In this document: one piece after another, positions 25,983 to 34,231 of the stretch | Layout: every line of letters begins with the position of its first letter | Position numbering within the stretch: the first letter of the stretch is position 1 | Assembly: GCA_963649295.1 (NCBI GenBank) | Contig: CAVJHK010000004.1 | Span: forward strand, 1-64,000 | Source: RGIG3528 sp963649295 | GTDB lineage: Bacteria > Bacillota > Clostridia > Lachnospirales > Lachnospiraceae | DNA length: 64,000 nt | Direction of reading: 5' to 3' | Notes under the pieces: generated by a model | The model's input: only the letters and a program-made list of their open reading frames with translations | Told to the model about the DNA's origin: nothing | The model's database searches: none | Translations under genes and position numbers: made by a program

Positions 25983-26946
25983 AAAAAAGAAAAAATTAAA
26001 CAGACCCCAAAAGCCTTTTAAGGTTGTGGCAAAGAAAACAATTTCCGGTATATTTTTCGGAATAATGATTGCGGGAATGTGCTTTACGATGCTTTATCCG
26101 ATAATAAAGCTTTTTCCGAACGTTTTTTCGGACCTTACCGATCTCGGAAATCCCGACGTTATCTGGATACCGGTAAAAAAGTCAAACATAAGCTTTCTTG
26201 CGGCATGGCGTTTTATGATGAAGGAAGGGTGGATGACTATAGCAAAGACGATTCTTTATGCGGCATCGATTACCGTAATTCAGATATTTATGTCGGCGAT
26301 GGTCGGATATGCTATTGCAAGAGTAAAATTCCCGGGCTCTAATGTGATATTTATCCTAGTGCTTTTTGTTTTTCTTGTTCCCCCGCAGGCATTATTACTT
26401 TCGCAATACATTCATTTTCAGCACTTTTGGCTTTTCGGAAAAACGATAAATATAATAAATAAGCCCATTACGCTCTATCTGCTTGCTTTTTTTGGGTTTG
26501 GAACAAACCAGAGCCTGTTTGTGTTTGTGTTCAGACAGTTTTTTAAGAATACGCCGCGTGAACTTGAAGAGGCGGCGCTTATTGACGGATGCGGATTCAA
26601 CAAGACTTATTTTAAAATAATGCTTCCGAATGCGAAGCCCGCAATAGCGACGGTTGCCGTGCTCGGATTTGTATGGAATTATGCGGATACATATTATACG
26701 GGATATTTTCACCAGGACGGGCCGTATCTTGCATATATTCTTAAAACTGCATTTCAGTCGGCGCAGCAGCAATATGTTACAAATGCCATTATGACCTGGT
26801 ATAAGCTGCCGATTGCGAATGCGTTTGCGTTTGATGCGGTAAAGCAGGCGGGCGCAATAATTTATATGATACCTTTGCTTATATTCTATTTTCTAACACA
26901 GCATTTGCTCGTCGAAAACGTGGAGAATGCGGGTATTGTGGGATAA
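25975..26946 (+). CDS. ABC transporter permease, MalG type (pair 2)
   Basis: A 323-residue permease, overlapping its partner by eight bases. Six membrane segments are visible and the EAA loop reads LEEAALIDGCGFNKTYF near residue 200. It is slightly longer than usual, partly from a basic N terminus. Its last codons, including the stop, are repeated in degenerate form at 26954-26991, just outside the gene. Confidence 0.9.
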   Translation: MFRKKKKLNRPQKPFKVVAKKTISGIFFGIMIAGMCFTMLYPIIKLFPNVFSDLTDLGNPDVIWIPVKKSNISFLAAWRFMMKEGWMTIAKTILYAASITVIQIFMSAMVGYAIARVKFPGSNVIFILVLFVFLVPPQALLLSQYIHFQHFWLFGKTINIINKPITLYLLAFFGFGTNQSLFVFVFRQFFKNTPRELEEAALIDGCGFNKTYFKIMLPNAKPAIATVAVLGFVWNYADTYYTGYFHQDGPYLAYILKTAFQSAQQQYVTNAIMTWYKLPIANAFAFDAVKQAGAIIYMIPLLIFYFLTQHLLVENVENAGIVG

Positions 26947-26953
26947 ATTAAGA

Positions 26954-26991
26954 ATTTGAAAGCTTGGAGAATGTGGGTATCATAGAATAAA
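26954..26991 (+). repeat. Degenerate copy of the 3' end of the permease gene
   Basis: Bases 26921-26947 (end of the permease with its stop) match 26965-26991 at 22 of 27 positions, all differences being transitions. Similarity continues upstream for about 14 more bases. The offset is 44 bases, so the copy is out of frame with the gene. Confidence 0.6.
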
Positions 26992-27018
26992 ACAGGGATA
27001 TAATAAAAGGGGAAATTT

Positions 27019-28593
27019 ATGCGGGATTTAAAAAAAATTTTGATTTTTATATCGGTGCTTTTAATCGGTGTTTTTGCGGGATGCGGTGAAACGGGGACAG
27101 AACCGCAGGATGAAAATAAGGAAACATATGTTACCGCAAGTCCTATTGCAGCCGCAACCGTAACACCGGAACCGACCCGGGAGGTATATGTGAAATATTC
27201 ACTCATAAAAGTTGACGAAACGAAGACTTATCAGGAATGGGAAAGCTTCGGCGGAAGCGGATGCTGGTGGTCGCAATATGTCGGAAACTGGGACGAAAAG
27301 AACGATTTTTCTGCAGTAACTCCACGTGACGACATTGCGACGCTTCTGTTTGACAAAGTAAACGGCATAGGTCTTAATTGTTACCGCTACAATATCGGTG
27401 CGGGATCTCGGGATACGGGAAAAGGAAATTATTCCGATATCCACAGACGCACGGAAAGCTTTGAAGTGTCAAAGGGGGTTTATGACTGGGATAAGGATGC
27501 GGCAGCCGTTTGGTTTATGACACGTGCGGACGAGCTTATGGGAGACGATTCGAACGTGATACTTTTTTGCAACAGCCCACTCGAACGTCTCACAAAGAAC
27601 GGAACGGCACAAAGTACGGCAAATACCGATACAAATATTTCGAAAGAAAATTATGCCGAATTTGCCGCATACTGTTTTGATGTGGCGGAGCATTTTATTG
27701 AGCAAGGCATAAACGTAACCGAAATTTCGCCGATTAATGAGCCCCAATGGGACTGGACTCCGGGAAATCAGGAAGGGATGCATTTGTCTACGGAAAATGT
27801 TGTGGGAATTCTTGAAGCCTTTGTGACCGAAATAAAAGAAAGACCGGCGCTCGCACATGTTAAAATTTCCGGCCCCGAAAGCGGAGAATGGGGGACAAAA
27901 ACCCGTGAATACATAAATGCTATAATGCAAAGCGAAATTTTAAAGAATTATTTTGATGCGATTGACTGCCATTCGTACTGGACAACCACAGAAACAAAGA
28001 CATCGTTTGCAAATTGGATTAAGTTGAATTATCCCGATTTAAAGCTCCATATGTCCGAATGGTGTGAAATGGTAAACGGCAGTGACTATACGATGGATTC
28101 TGCGTTTAATATGGCAGACTGCATTATGGATGACCTCAAAATTTTAAATGTAACAAGCTGGCAGTATTGGGTACTTGTAAGTCCGGGCGGATACAGGGAC
28201 GGGCTTATTCATGTGAACGAAAGTGCCGAAGCTTACCGCGCAAACAGAAGACTTTGGACTCTCGGCAATTTTTCAAAATTTATAAAAAGCGGTTATGTAA
28301 GGGTGGACATTAGGACACCTTATTCCGATATATATAATTTGAAGAGCGTTGCTTTTACGGGAACAAATGAACTCGGCGAAAAGGAAACTGTTGCGGTATT
28401 TACAAACGAGGAAGATTTAAAGACGGTAAGAGCAAATCTTACGACTGAAAATGCTTATAATTATTATGAAGTTTATACGACAACGCTTGAAAAGGATTTG
28501 GAATGTACGGCTAAGGGCGAATATAATGCGGACACCGTGATCCAAATAGAAGCACAGTCCGTAACGACAATTGTTTTTACACAAAAAAATTGA
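27019..28593 (+). CDS. GH30 glycoside hydrolase lipoprotein, probably endo-beta-1,6-galactanase-like
   Basis: A 524-residue lipoprotein with lipobox FAGC (Cys 22) and a Thr/Pro linker. The GH30 fold is visible from WESFGGSGCWW near residue 75. The acid/base is E241 in SPINEPQWDW, and the nucleophile is E347 in HMSEWCEM. A C-terminal beta-sandwich (about 430-524) completes the family layout. NEPQWDW is closer to the beta-1,6-galactanase branch than to glucosylceramidases or xylanases, but the subfamily should be treated as inference. It would cut polysaccharide at the cell surface to fragments for the ABC transporters. AAAGGGG precedes the start. Confidence 0.82.
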   Translation: MRDLKKILIFISVLLIGVFAGCGETGTEPQDENKETYVTASPIAAATVTPEPTREVYVKYSLIKVDETKTYQEWESFGGSGCWWSQYVGNWDEKNDFSAVTPRDDIATLLFDKVNGIGLNCYRYNIGAGSRDTGKGNYSDIHRRTESFEVSKGVYDWDKDAAAVWFMTRADELMGDDSNVILFCNSPLERLTKNGTAQSTANTDTNISKENYAEFAAYCFDVAEHFIEQGINVTEISPINEPQWDWTPGNQEGMHLSTENVVGILEAFVTEIKERPALAHVKISGPESGEWGTKTREYINAIMQSEILKNYFDAIDCHSYWTTTETKTSFANWIKLNYPDLKLHMSEWCEMVNGSDYTMDSAFNMADCIMDDLKILNVTSWQYWVLVSPGGYRDGLIHVNESAEAYRANRRLWTLGNFSKFIKSGYVRVDIRTPYSDIYNLKSVAFTGTNELGEKETVAVFTNEEDLKTVRANLTTENAYNYYEVYTTTLEKDLECTAKGEYNADTVIQIEAQSVTTIVFTQKN

Positions 28594-28672
28594 GACGGAC
28601 AGTTGTATTTATATAAAAAATACGATAATAAAAATTGTACCGTTAAAAGGTACGGGTAACGGCAGGTAAAAC

Positions 28673-29701
28673 ATGGCAACCATTAAAGACATTGCGGAAA
28701 AGGCGGGAGTTTCGGTCACAACGGTTTCGAGAGTTTTGAATATGGACGAAACTCTTAACGTAAGTGATGAAACGAGAGCAAATATTTTCGGAATTGCGGA
28801 AGAGCTTGAATATGTTCCGAGAAAGAGCAGAAAAAACGCATCGGATAATTCAAATCCGAGTGAAATCGCGCTTGTATACTGGTATGATACGGAAAAAGAA
28901 GTGGAAGATCCGTATTATCTTTCCATAAGGCTTGCGATAGAAGAAAAAGCCCGCGAATACGGATATCGAATTCATACGGTAAATGCGGGGCACTTGGAAA
29001 ACCTTGAGCTCACGGAATGCGGCGTTTTGATTCTCGGGCGCCTCGAAGACGAATTGATTTCAAAAATCAAACTTAATTACGAAAATATAATAATTATCGA
29101 CAATGATTTTATGGCACGCGACTTTGACCATGTAGGATGTGATTTCGGAAGTGCAACTTTTGATGTACTTAATTATTTATACTCTCTTGGGCACAGAAAA
29201 ATCGCGCACCTCGGCGGAGCACCCTTTAATCCGAATCAAAATCCGTCGGATTTTCGTGATGCGAGAATTACGGCATATGAAAATTTTATGATGAAAAAGG
29301 GAATTTATGACGAAAAGTTTGTTTTTTCGGTTCCCGAATTTTCGCTTAAAAATGCTTATAAAAAAGTGCTTTTTGAGCTTACTCACGGAAATATTCCGAC
29401 TGCGATAATGTCAAGCAATGACACTATGGCGATAGGCGCATACAGAGCTGTTTCGGAAGCGGGACTCAAAATTCCTGAGGACATAAGCATAATCAGCTTT
29501 AACGATATTCCGAATGCAAAATATATGATTCCGGCGCTCACAACCGTCAGAATACCCACAAAATTTATAGGTTATGCGGCGGTTGATTTGATGCTTGAAA
29601 AATTGAAAGGCACACGCGATTATACGAAAGTGGTTTTGCTGCATTCCATACTTAAGATAAGAAACAGCTCAGGTCCCGCAAAAGTTACTGACGAATCCTG
29701 A
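28673..29701 (+). CDS. LacI-family transcriptional regulator
   Basis: A 342-residue repressor. The helix-turn-helix IKDIAEKAGVSVTTVSRVLN occupies residues 4-23, with the hinge helix near 45-60, followed by a periplasmic-binding-like ligand domain (SSNDTMAIGAYRAV near 245, ISIISFNDIP near 275). Regulators of this class respond to sugars and usually repress the neighbouring catabolic genes. It lies between GH30 and GH35 on the same strand. The palindrome at 13465-13479 is the best operator candidate seen. Confidence 0.93.
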   Translation: MATIKDIAEKAGVSVTTVSRVLNMDETLNVSDETRANIFGIAEELEYVPRKSRKNASDNSNPSEIALVYWYDTEKEVEDPYYLSIRLAIEEKAREYGYRIHTVNAGHLENLELTECGVLILGRLEDELISKIKLNYENIIIIDNDFMARDFDHVGCDFGSATFDVLNYLYSLGHRKIAHLGGAPFNPNQNPSDFRDARITAYENFMMKKGIYDEKFVFSVPEFSLKNAYKKVLFELTHGNIPTAIMSSNDTMAIGAYRAVSEAGLKIPEDISIISFNDIPNAKYMIPALTTVRIPTKFIGYAAVDLMLEKLKGTRDYTKVVLLHSILKIRNSSGPAKVTDES

Positions 29702-29750
29702 CGGGAATTTGCGCAAGCAAGACTTGACAGGAATTTGAGCAGACGAGACC
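29699..29750 (+). repeat. Two 26-bp tandem repeats starting at the LacI stop codon
   Basis: 29699-29724 and 29725-29750 match at 20 of 26 positions (both begin TGAC and share GGAATTTG). The first unit begins with the TGA stop of the regulator. A shorter repeat, GAGACCAAA, follows near 29746-29765. Confidence 0.65.
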
Positions 29751-29780
29751 AAAAGAGACCAAAGCAAAAAGAGGATTAAA

Positions 29781-31544
29781 ATGGGAAGTTTTGAAATTAA
29801 GGAAGAATTTTATTTAAACGGTCAAAAATTTAAAATTATTTCGGGTGCGATGCATTATTTCAGGGTTGTTCCCGAATATTGGCGTGACAGGCTTGAAAAA
29901 ATCAAAGCTCTCGGATGCAATACGGTAGAAACATATGTTGCATGGAATATGCATGAACGTGCAAAGGGCAAGTTTGATTTTACGGACATTTGTGACATAA
30001 AAAGATTTATAGAAACGGCAGCTGAGCTCGGGCTTTATGTGATAGTGAGGCCGTCGCCTTATATATGTGCCGAGTGGGAGCTCGGCGGACTTCCCGCATG
30101 GCTTTTAAAAGAAGAGAATATGCGCTTCAGGAGCAATTATGCACCTTTTTTATGTCATGTAGACGAATATTATAAAGAGCTTTTTAAGATTCTTACGCCG
30201 CTTCAAATCACAAACGGCGGACCCATAATTATGTTTCAGGTTGAAAACGAGTACGGAGCATACGGGGAAGATACAGAATATCTCACGGCAATTCGCGATA
30301 TGATGGTTAAATATGGTATAAATGTGCCCTTTGTCACATCCGACGGACCATGGGACGATTATCTTTCGTGCGGAGAACTTCCGGGAGTCCTTCAAACGGC
30401 GAATTTCGGCTCAAAATCAAATGAGCAATTTAAAATTCTTCAAAGTAAAATCGGGGATAAAAAGCCGCTTATGTGCATGGAATTCTGGGTAGGCTGGTTT
30501 GACGCATGGGGTGACAAAATTCATCATACGGAAGATCCCGAAAAGCATGCTGCGGATCTTGACGATATTTTAAAGAACGGCAGCGTAAATATTTATATGG
30601 CGCACGGCGGCACAAATTTCGGCTTTATGAACGGCGCAAATTATTATGATTATATAACTCCGGATGTCACATCTTACGATTATGACGCACTCATAACGGA
30701 AGACGGTGAAATTACAGAAAAATACAAGGCTTTCCAAAGGGTGATTTCAAAGTATAATAAGATTCCGGAAGTTAAATTTACGACTGCAATAAAGAAAAAG
30801 GCATACGGTGAAATAAAGCTTTCCGGGACAAAAAGCCTTGAAGGTGCGCTTGAAACAATAAGCACTCCCGTAAATACGCATTATCCGGTTTCGATGGAAA
30901 AGCTCGGACAAAATTACGGATATGTGCTCTATAAAGCAAAACTCGTAAAGGATAAGGAAATCAATAAGCTCCGCCTTGTGGGAGCGGCAGACCGCGCCAA
31001 AATTTATCTTGACGGAAAAGAAATACTCACGCTTTATGACAGGGAACTGCTTACAGAACACAAATTTGAAGAGACAAAGAAGGGAACAAGCCTCAATATT
31101 CTTGTCGAAAACATGGGCCGCGTGAATTATGGCTATATGATGGAGCACCAGCGTAAAGGAATCGACGGCGCAATACTCATAAACGGTCATCAGCATTATG
31201 ATATAACGGAATATCCGATTCCGCTTGACAATACAGATAAGCTTGAATTTAACGAAAATCCGGAAGACCTGCATACTTTTAATGAGCCCGCATTTTATAA
31301 ATTTGATTTTGATGTTCGGGAAAAATGTGATACCTTTTTGGATACGGAAGGCTTCGGGAAAGGAGTTGTATTTATAAACGGCTTTAACCTCGGGCGTTTC
31401 TGGGAGGTCGGACCCCAAAAAACGCTTTATATTCCGGCACCTCTTCTCAAAATCGGCAAAAATGAGATAATTGTATTTGAAACGGAAGGAATTGCGAAGG
31501 ATAAAATTAATCTTGTGGAAAGACCGATTTTGTGTAAAAATTGA
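29781..31544 (+). CDS. GH35 beta-galactosidase, cytoplasmic
   Basis: A 587-residue enzyme with no signal peptide. The GH35 barrel starts at once (SGAMHYFRVVPEYWRDRL, ETYVAWNMHE). The acid/base is E157 in QVENEYGAYG and the nucleophile is E234 in CMEFWVGWF. Two jelly-roll domains follow (about 380-587), with a GFNLGRFWEVGPQ signature near 540. It removes terminal beta-linked galactose from imported oligosaccharides. AGAGGA precedes the ATG. Its position at the end of the locus fits the last step of beta-galactan breakdown. Confidence 0.93.
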   Translation: MGSFEIKEEFYLNGQKFKIISGAMHYFRVVPEYWRDRLEKIKALGCNTVETYVAWNMHERAKGKFDFTDICDIKRFIETAAELGLYVIVRPSPYICAEWELGGLPAWLLKEENMRFRSNYAPFLCHVDEYYKELFKILTPLQITNGGPIIMFQVENEYGAYGEDTEYLTAIRDMMVKYGINVPFVTSDGPWDDYLSCGELPGVLQTANFGSKSNEQFKILQSKIGDKKPLMCMEFWVGWFDAWGDKIHHTEDPEKHAADLDDILKNGSVNIYMAHGGTNFGFMNGANYYDYITPDVTSYDYDALITEDGEITEKYKAFQRVISKYNKIPEVKFTTAIKKKAYGEIKLSGTKSLEGALETISTPVNTHYPVSMEKLGQNYGYVLYKAKLVKDKEINKLRLVGAADRAKIYLDGKEILTLYDRELLTEHKFEETKKGTSLNILVENMGRVNYGYMMEHQRKGIDGAILINGHQHYDITEYPIPLDNTDKLEFNENPEDLHTFNEPAFYKFDFDVREKCDTFLDTEGFGKGVVFINGFNLGRFWEVGPQKTLYIPAPLLKIGKNEIIVFETEGIAKDKINLVERPILCKN

Positions 31545-31547
31545 TGC

Positions 31548-33095
31548 ATGGAAACAAATGCATCCAAAAAAAATTATATAGCGATCGATTTAAAGTCCTT
31601 TTATGCATCCGTTGAATGTGTTGAGAGAGGGCTTGATCCGTTAAACGCAAATTTGGTTGTTGCGGATGTTAACAGAACCGAAAAAACAATTTGTCTTGCA
31701 GTCTCGCCGTCGCTTAAAAGCTATGGAATTCCGGGGCGTGCAAGACTTTTTGAGGTTGCGGAAAAAGTAAGAAATGCAAATGCCGAACGTAAGATAAAGA
31801 ACAATATCCGTGAATTTACGGGTGAGTCGTGCTTTAAAACGGAACTTAAAGAAAATCCTTTGCTTAAAATCGGCTATATTGTCGCAAAGCCCAGGATGCA
31901 GTGTTACATGGATTATTCAGCAAAAATTCTTGATATTTATTACAGGTTTGTTTCGCCGGAAGACGTTCATGTATATTCGGTTGACGAAGTTTTTATTGAT
32001 GTGACCGCATATTTAAATACCTACAAAATGACCGCGCACGAGCTTGCGATAAAAATGATTAAGGCTGTGCTAAAGGAAACCGGAATTACGGCGACGGCGG
32101 GTGTAGGCACAAATCTTTATCTTTGCAAAATCGCGATGGACATTGTTGCAAAGCATATGGATGCGGATGCGGACGGCGTGAGAATTGCGGAACTTGATGA
32201 AATGAGCTATCGGAAGTGCCTTTGGGCACATAAGCCGATTACGGATTTTTGGCGGATCGGACGCGGAATATCGGAAAAACTTAAAAAATACGGAATGTAT
32301 ACGATGGGTGACATTGCTAAGTGTTCTCTCGGTAAAAGCACGGATTATCATAACGAAGATTTGCTTTATAAATTATTCGGAATCAATGCGGAGCTTATAA
32401 TAGATCACGCCTGGGGATACGAATCGGCGACGATAAAGGACATAAAGGAATATGTTCCGGAAGAAAATTCGCTTAGCCTTGGGCAAGTGTTAAAGTGCCC
32501 ATATACATATGAAAACGCAAGGCTTATCGTAAAGGAAATGACTGATTTGCTTGTGTTTGATCTTGTAAAAAAGAATGTTGTCACAAACCAGATTGTGATA
32601 AATCTGGGATATGATACGGAAAATGTGGGAATATACAAAAATACGAATCGTGTGACACGGGAAATTGTTTATGACAGATACGGGCGTCCGGTTCCGAAGG
32701 GAGAGCACGGCTCAATAAATCTTCCGGAATATACATCTTCAACAAGACTGATAACGGAATATGCCGTACACCTTTTTGACACACTTATGGATAAGACGCT
32801 TACATTAAGGCGCTTAAATATTGTCGCAAATCATGTTATATCCGAAAAAAAAGCAAAAGAAAAAAATACGGACCCGGAAGACTATGTTCAGCTTGAGCTT
32901 TTTTCGGATACAGCTTCAAAGGAAAAAGAAAAAAAAGAGAGACAGGAAAAATTTGAAAAAGAAAAAAGAATGCAGCTTGCCGCATTAAAAATAAAGGAAA
33001 AATATGGGAAAAATGCTATTTTAAAGGGCATGAACCTGGAAGAAAACGGTACGACAATCGAAAGAAACAAACAAATCGGAGGTCATAACGCCTAG
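31548..33095 (+). CDS. Y-family DNA polymerase (UmuC/DinB type)
   Basis: A 515-residue translesion polymerase. The catalytic acids are D14 in IAIDLKSFYAS and D146-E147 in YSVDEVFIDV. It has YGIPGRARLFE, a helix-hairpin-helix-like region (WRIGRGISEKL), a little-finger region and a charged, lysine-rich tail (about 455-480). The length and layout match Firmicute UvrX/YqjW-like (Pol V type) proteins rather than the shorter DinB. It starts three bases after GH35 and its stop overlaps rlmH by one base, so it is at least partly cotranscribed. No LexA-type box was recognised upstream. Confidence 0.88.
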   Translation: METNASKKNYIAIDLKSFYASVECVERGLDPLNANLVVADVNRTEKTICLAVSPSLKSYGIPGRARLFEVAEKVRNANAERKIKNNIREFTGESCFKTELKENPLLKIGYIVAKPRMQCYMDYSAKILDIYYRFVSPEDVHVYSVDEVFIDVTAYLNTYKMTAHELAIKMIKAVLKETGITATAGVGTNLYLCKIAMDIVAKHMDADADGVRIAELDEMSYRKCLWAHKPITDFWRIGRGISEKLKKYGMYTMGDIAKCSLGKSTDYHNEDLLYKLFGINAELIIDHAWGYESATIKDIKEYVPEENSLSLGQVLKCPYTYENARLIVKEMTDLLVFDLVKKNVVTNQIVINLGYDTENVGIYKNTNRVTREIVYDRYGRPVPKGEHGSINLPEYTSSTRLITEYAVHLFDTLMDKTLTLRRLNIVANHVISEKKAKEKNTDPEDYVQLELFSDTASKEKEKKERQEKFEKEKRMQLAALKIKEKYGKNAILKGMNLEENGTTIERNKQIGGHNA

Positions 33096-33574
33096 TGAAA
33101 ATAAGTATTGTATGTGTCGGAAAAATCAAAGAAAAGTTTTTTAAAGACGCGATAAATGAATATATGAAAAGGCTTTCAAAATTCTGCAAAATTGAAATCA
33201 TAGAAGTTCAGGATGAAAAAACGGAAGAAAATTTGTCCGAGAATGCGGAAGAAGAGATAAGAGTACGGGAAGGAAAAAGAATTTTAAAGGCATTGCCCGA
33301 AAGCGTGTACATGATACTTCTTGCGATAAAAGGTGAGGAATTTGCGTCGGTTCAATTTGCCGAAAAAATCGAAAAGCTTGCTGTTGGCGGCACGAGCCAT
33401 ATCGCGTTTGTGATAGGAGGTTCGCTCGGCGTGTCAAAGGAAATATATGAGGAAGCAGACATGCTTCTTTCGTTTTCAAAAATGACATTTCCGCATCAGC
33501 TTATGAGAGTGGTTTTGCTGGAGCAGGTATACAGGGCATATAAAATAATAAACGGGGAGCCGTATCATAAATAG
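33095..33574 (+). CDS. rlmH: 23S rRNA pseudouridine-1915 N3-methyltransferase
   Basis: A 159-residue SPOUT-class methyltransferase of normal family length. It has the N-terminal ISIVCVGKIKE, the cofactor-binding FVIGGSLGVS near residue 108, and the C-terminal FPHQLMRVVLLEQVYRAYKI and YHK end. It modifies helix 69 of the 23S rRNA in complete ribosomes. The GTG start overlaps the last base of the polymerase stop codon. A terminator follows at 33594. Confidence 0.95.
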   Translation: MKISIVCVGKIKEKFFKDAINEYMKRLSKFCKIEIIEVQDEKTEENLSENAEEEIRVREGKRILKALPESVYMILLAIKGEEFASVQFAEKIEKLAVGGTSHIAFVIGGSLGVSKEIYEEADMLLSFSKMTFPHQLMRVVLLEQVYRAYKIINGEPYHK

Positions 33575-33593
33575 GATATTACAAAAAGTATTT

Positions 33594-33617
33594 GAGACGT
33601 TTATGACGTCTCTTTTT
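33594..33617 (+). terminator. Intrinsic terminator after rlmH
   Basis: GAGACGT (33594-33600) pairs with ACGTCTC (33606-33612) around TTATG, followed by a T-run. Confidence 0.85.
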
Positions 33618-33737
33618 CTTGCATTTTTATGTATAGTCGGTTAAAATGAAAAATTGTCGAATAAAAATTGTGTGTTAAGTAATAATTGATACCGAAATGA
33701 CCTTTGAAACTTTTTAATTAAGCCTCAGGAGAAGAAT

Positions 33738-34217
33738 ATGAAGAGAGAAAATTATCTTAAATGGGACGAATATTTTATGGGAATCGCACTTCTTTCGGCA
33801 GAACGAAGCAAGGATCCGAACACATCGGTGGGAGCCTGCATTGTGAGTGCGGACAACAAAATCCTGTCTGTCGGATACAACGGCATGCCGAAAGGTTGTG
33901 ATGACAACGAATATCCGTGGGACAGAGAGGGAACGACGCTTGAAACAAAATATGCATATGTGTGTCATGCGGAGCTTAATGCGATTTTGAATTACAGGGG
34001 CACGGACCTTACGGGCGCGCGCGTTTATACAACGCTTTTTCCGTGCAACGAATGTACCAAGGCATTAATTCAGGCGGGAATATCGGAAATTATTTATTAT
34101 TCCGACAAATATAATGGAAGCGATACGGATATTGCCGCAAAAAGAATGCTTAAATCGGCGGGAGTGACATATCATCGCTATACGTTCGGCGACAAAAAGA
34201 TAGAACTTAATCTTTGA
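33738..34217 (+). CDS. dCMP/deoxycytidylate deaminase, ComEB type
   Basis: A 159-residue zinc deaminase. The zinc site is H77-A-E79 with P102-C-N-E-C106, and E79 acts as the proton shuttle. SKDPNTSVGACIV and GYNGMP are typical of dCMP deaminases. It converts dCMP to dUMP, feeding thymidylate synthesis. AGGAGAA precedes the ATG. It ends just before the next lipoprotein gene, with 14 bases between them. Confidence 0.92.
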   Translation: MKRENYLKWDEYFMGIALLSAERSKDPNTSVGACIVSADNKILSVGYNGMPKGCDDNEYPWDREGTTLETKYAYVCHAELNAILNYRGTDLTGARVYTTLFPCNECTKALIQAGISEIIYYSDKYNGSDTDIAAKRMLKSAGVTYHRYTFGDKKIELNL

Positions 34218-34231
34218 TTTTAAGGTGCAAG

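Noticed and set aside
30747..31418. 223-codon minus-strand frame
   Set aside because: Antisense to GH35, whose catalytic and C-terminal motifs are unambiguous; composition rich in Phe, Ile, Cys and Lys is that of a shadow.
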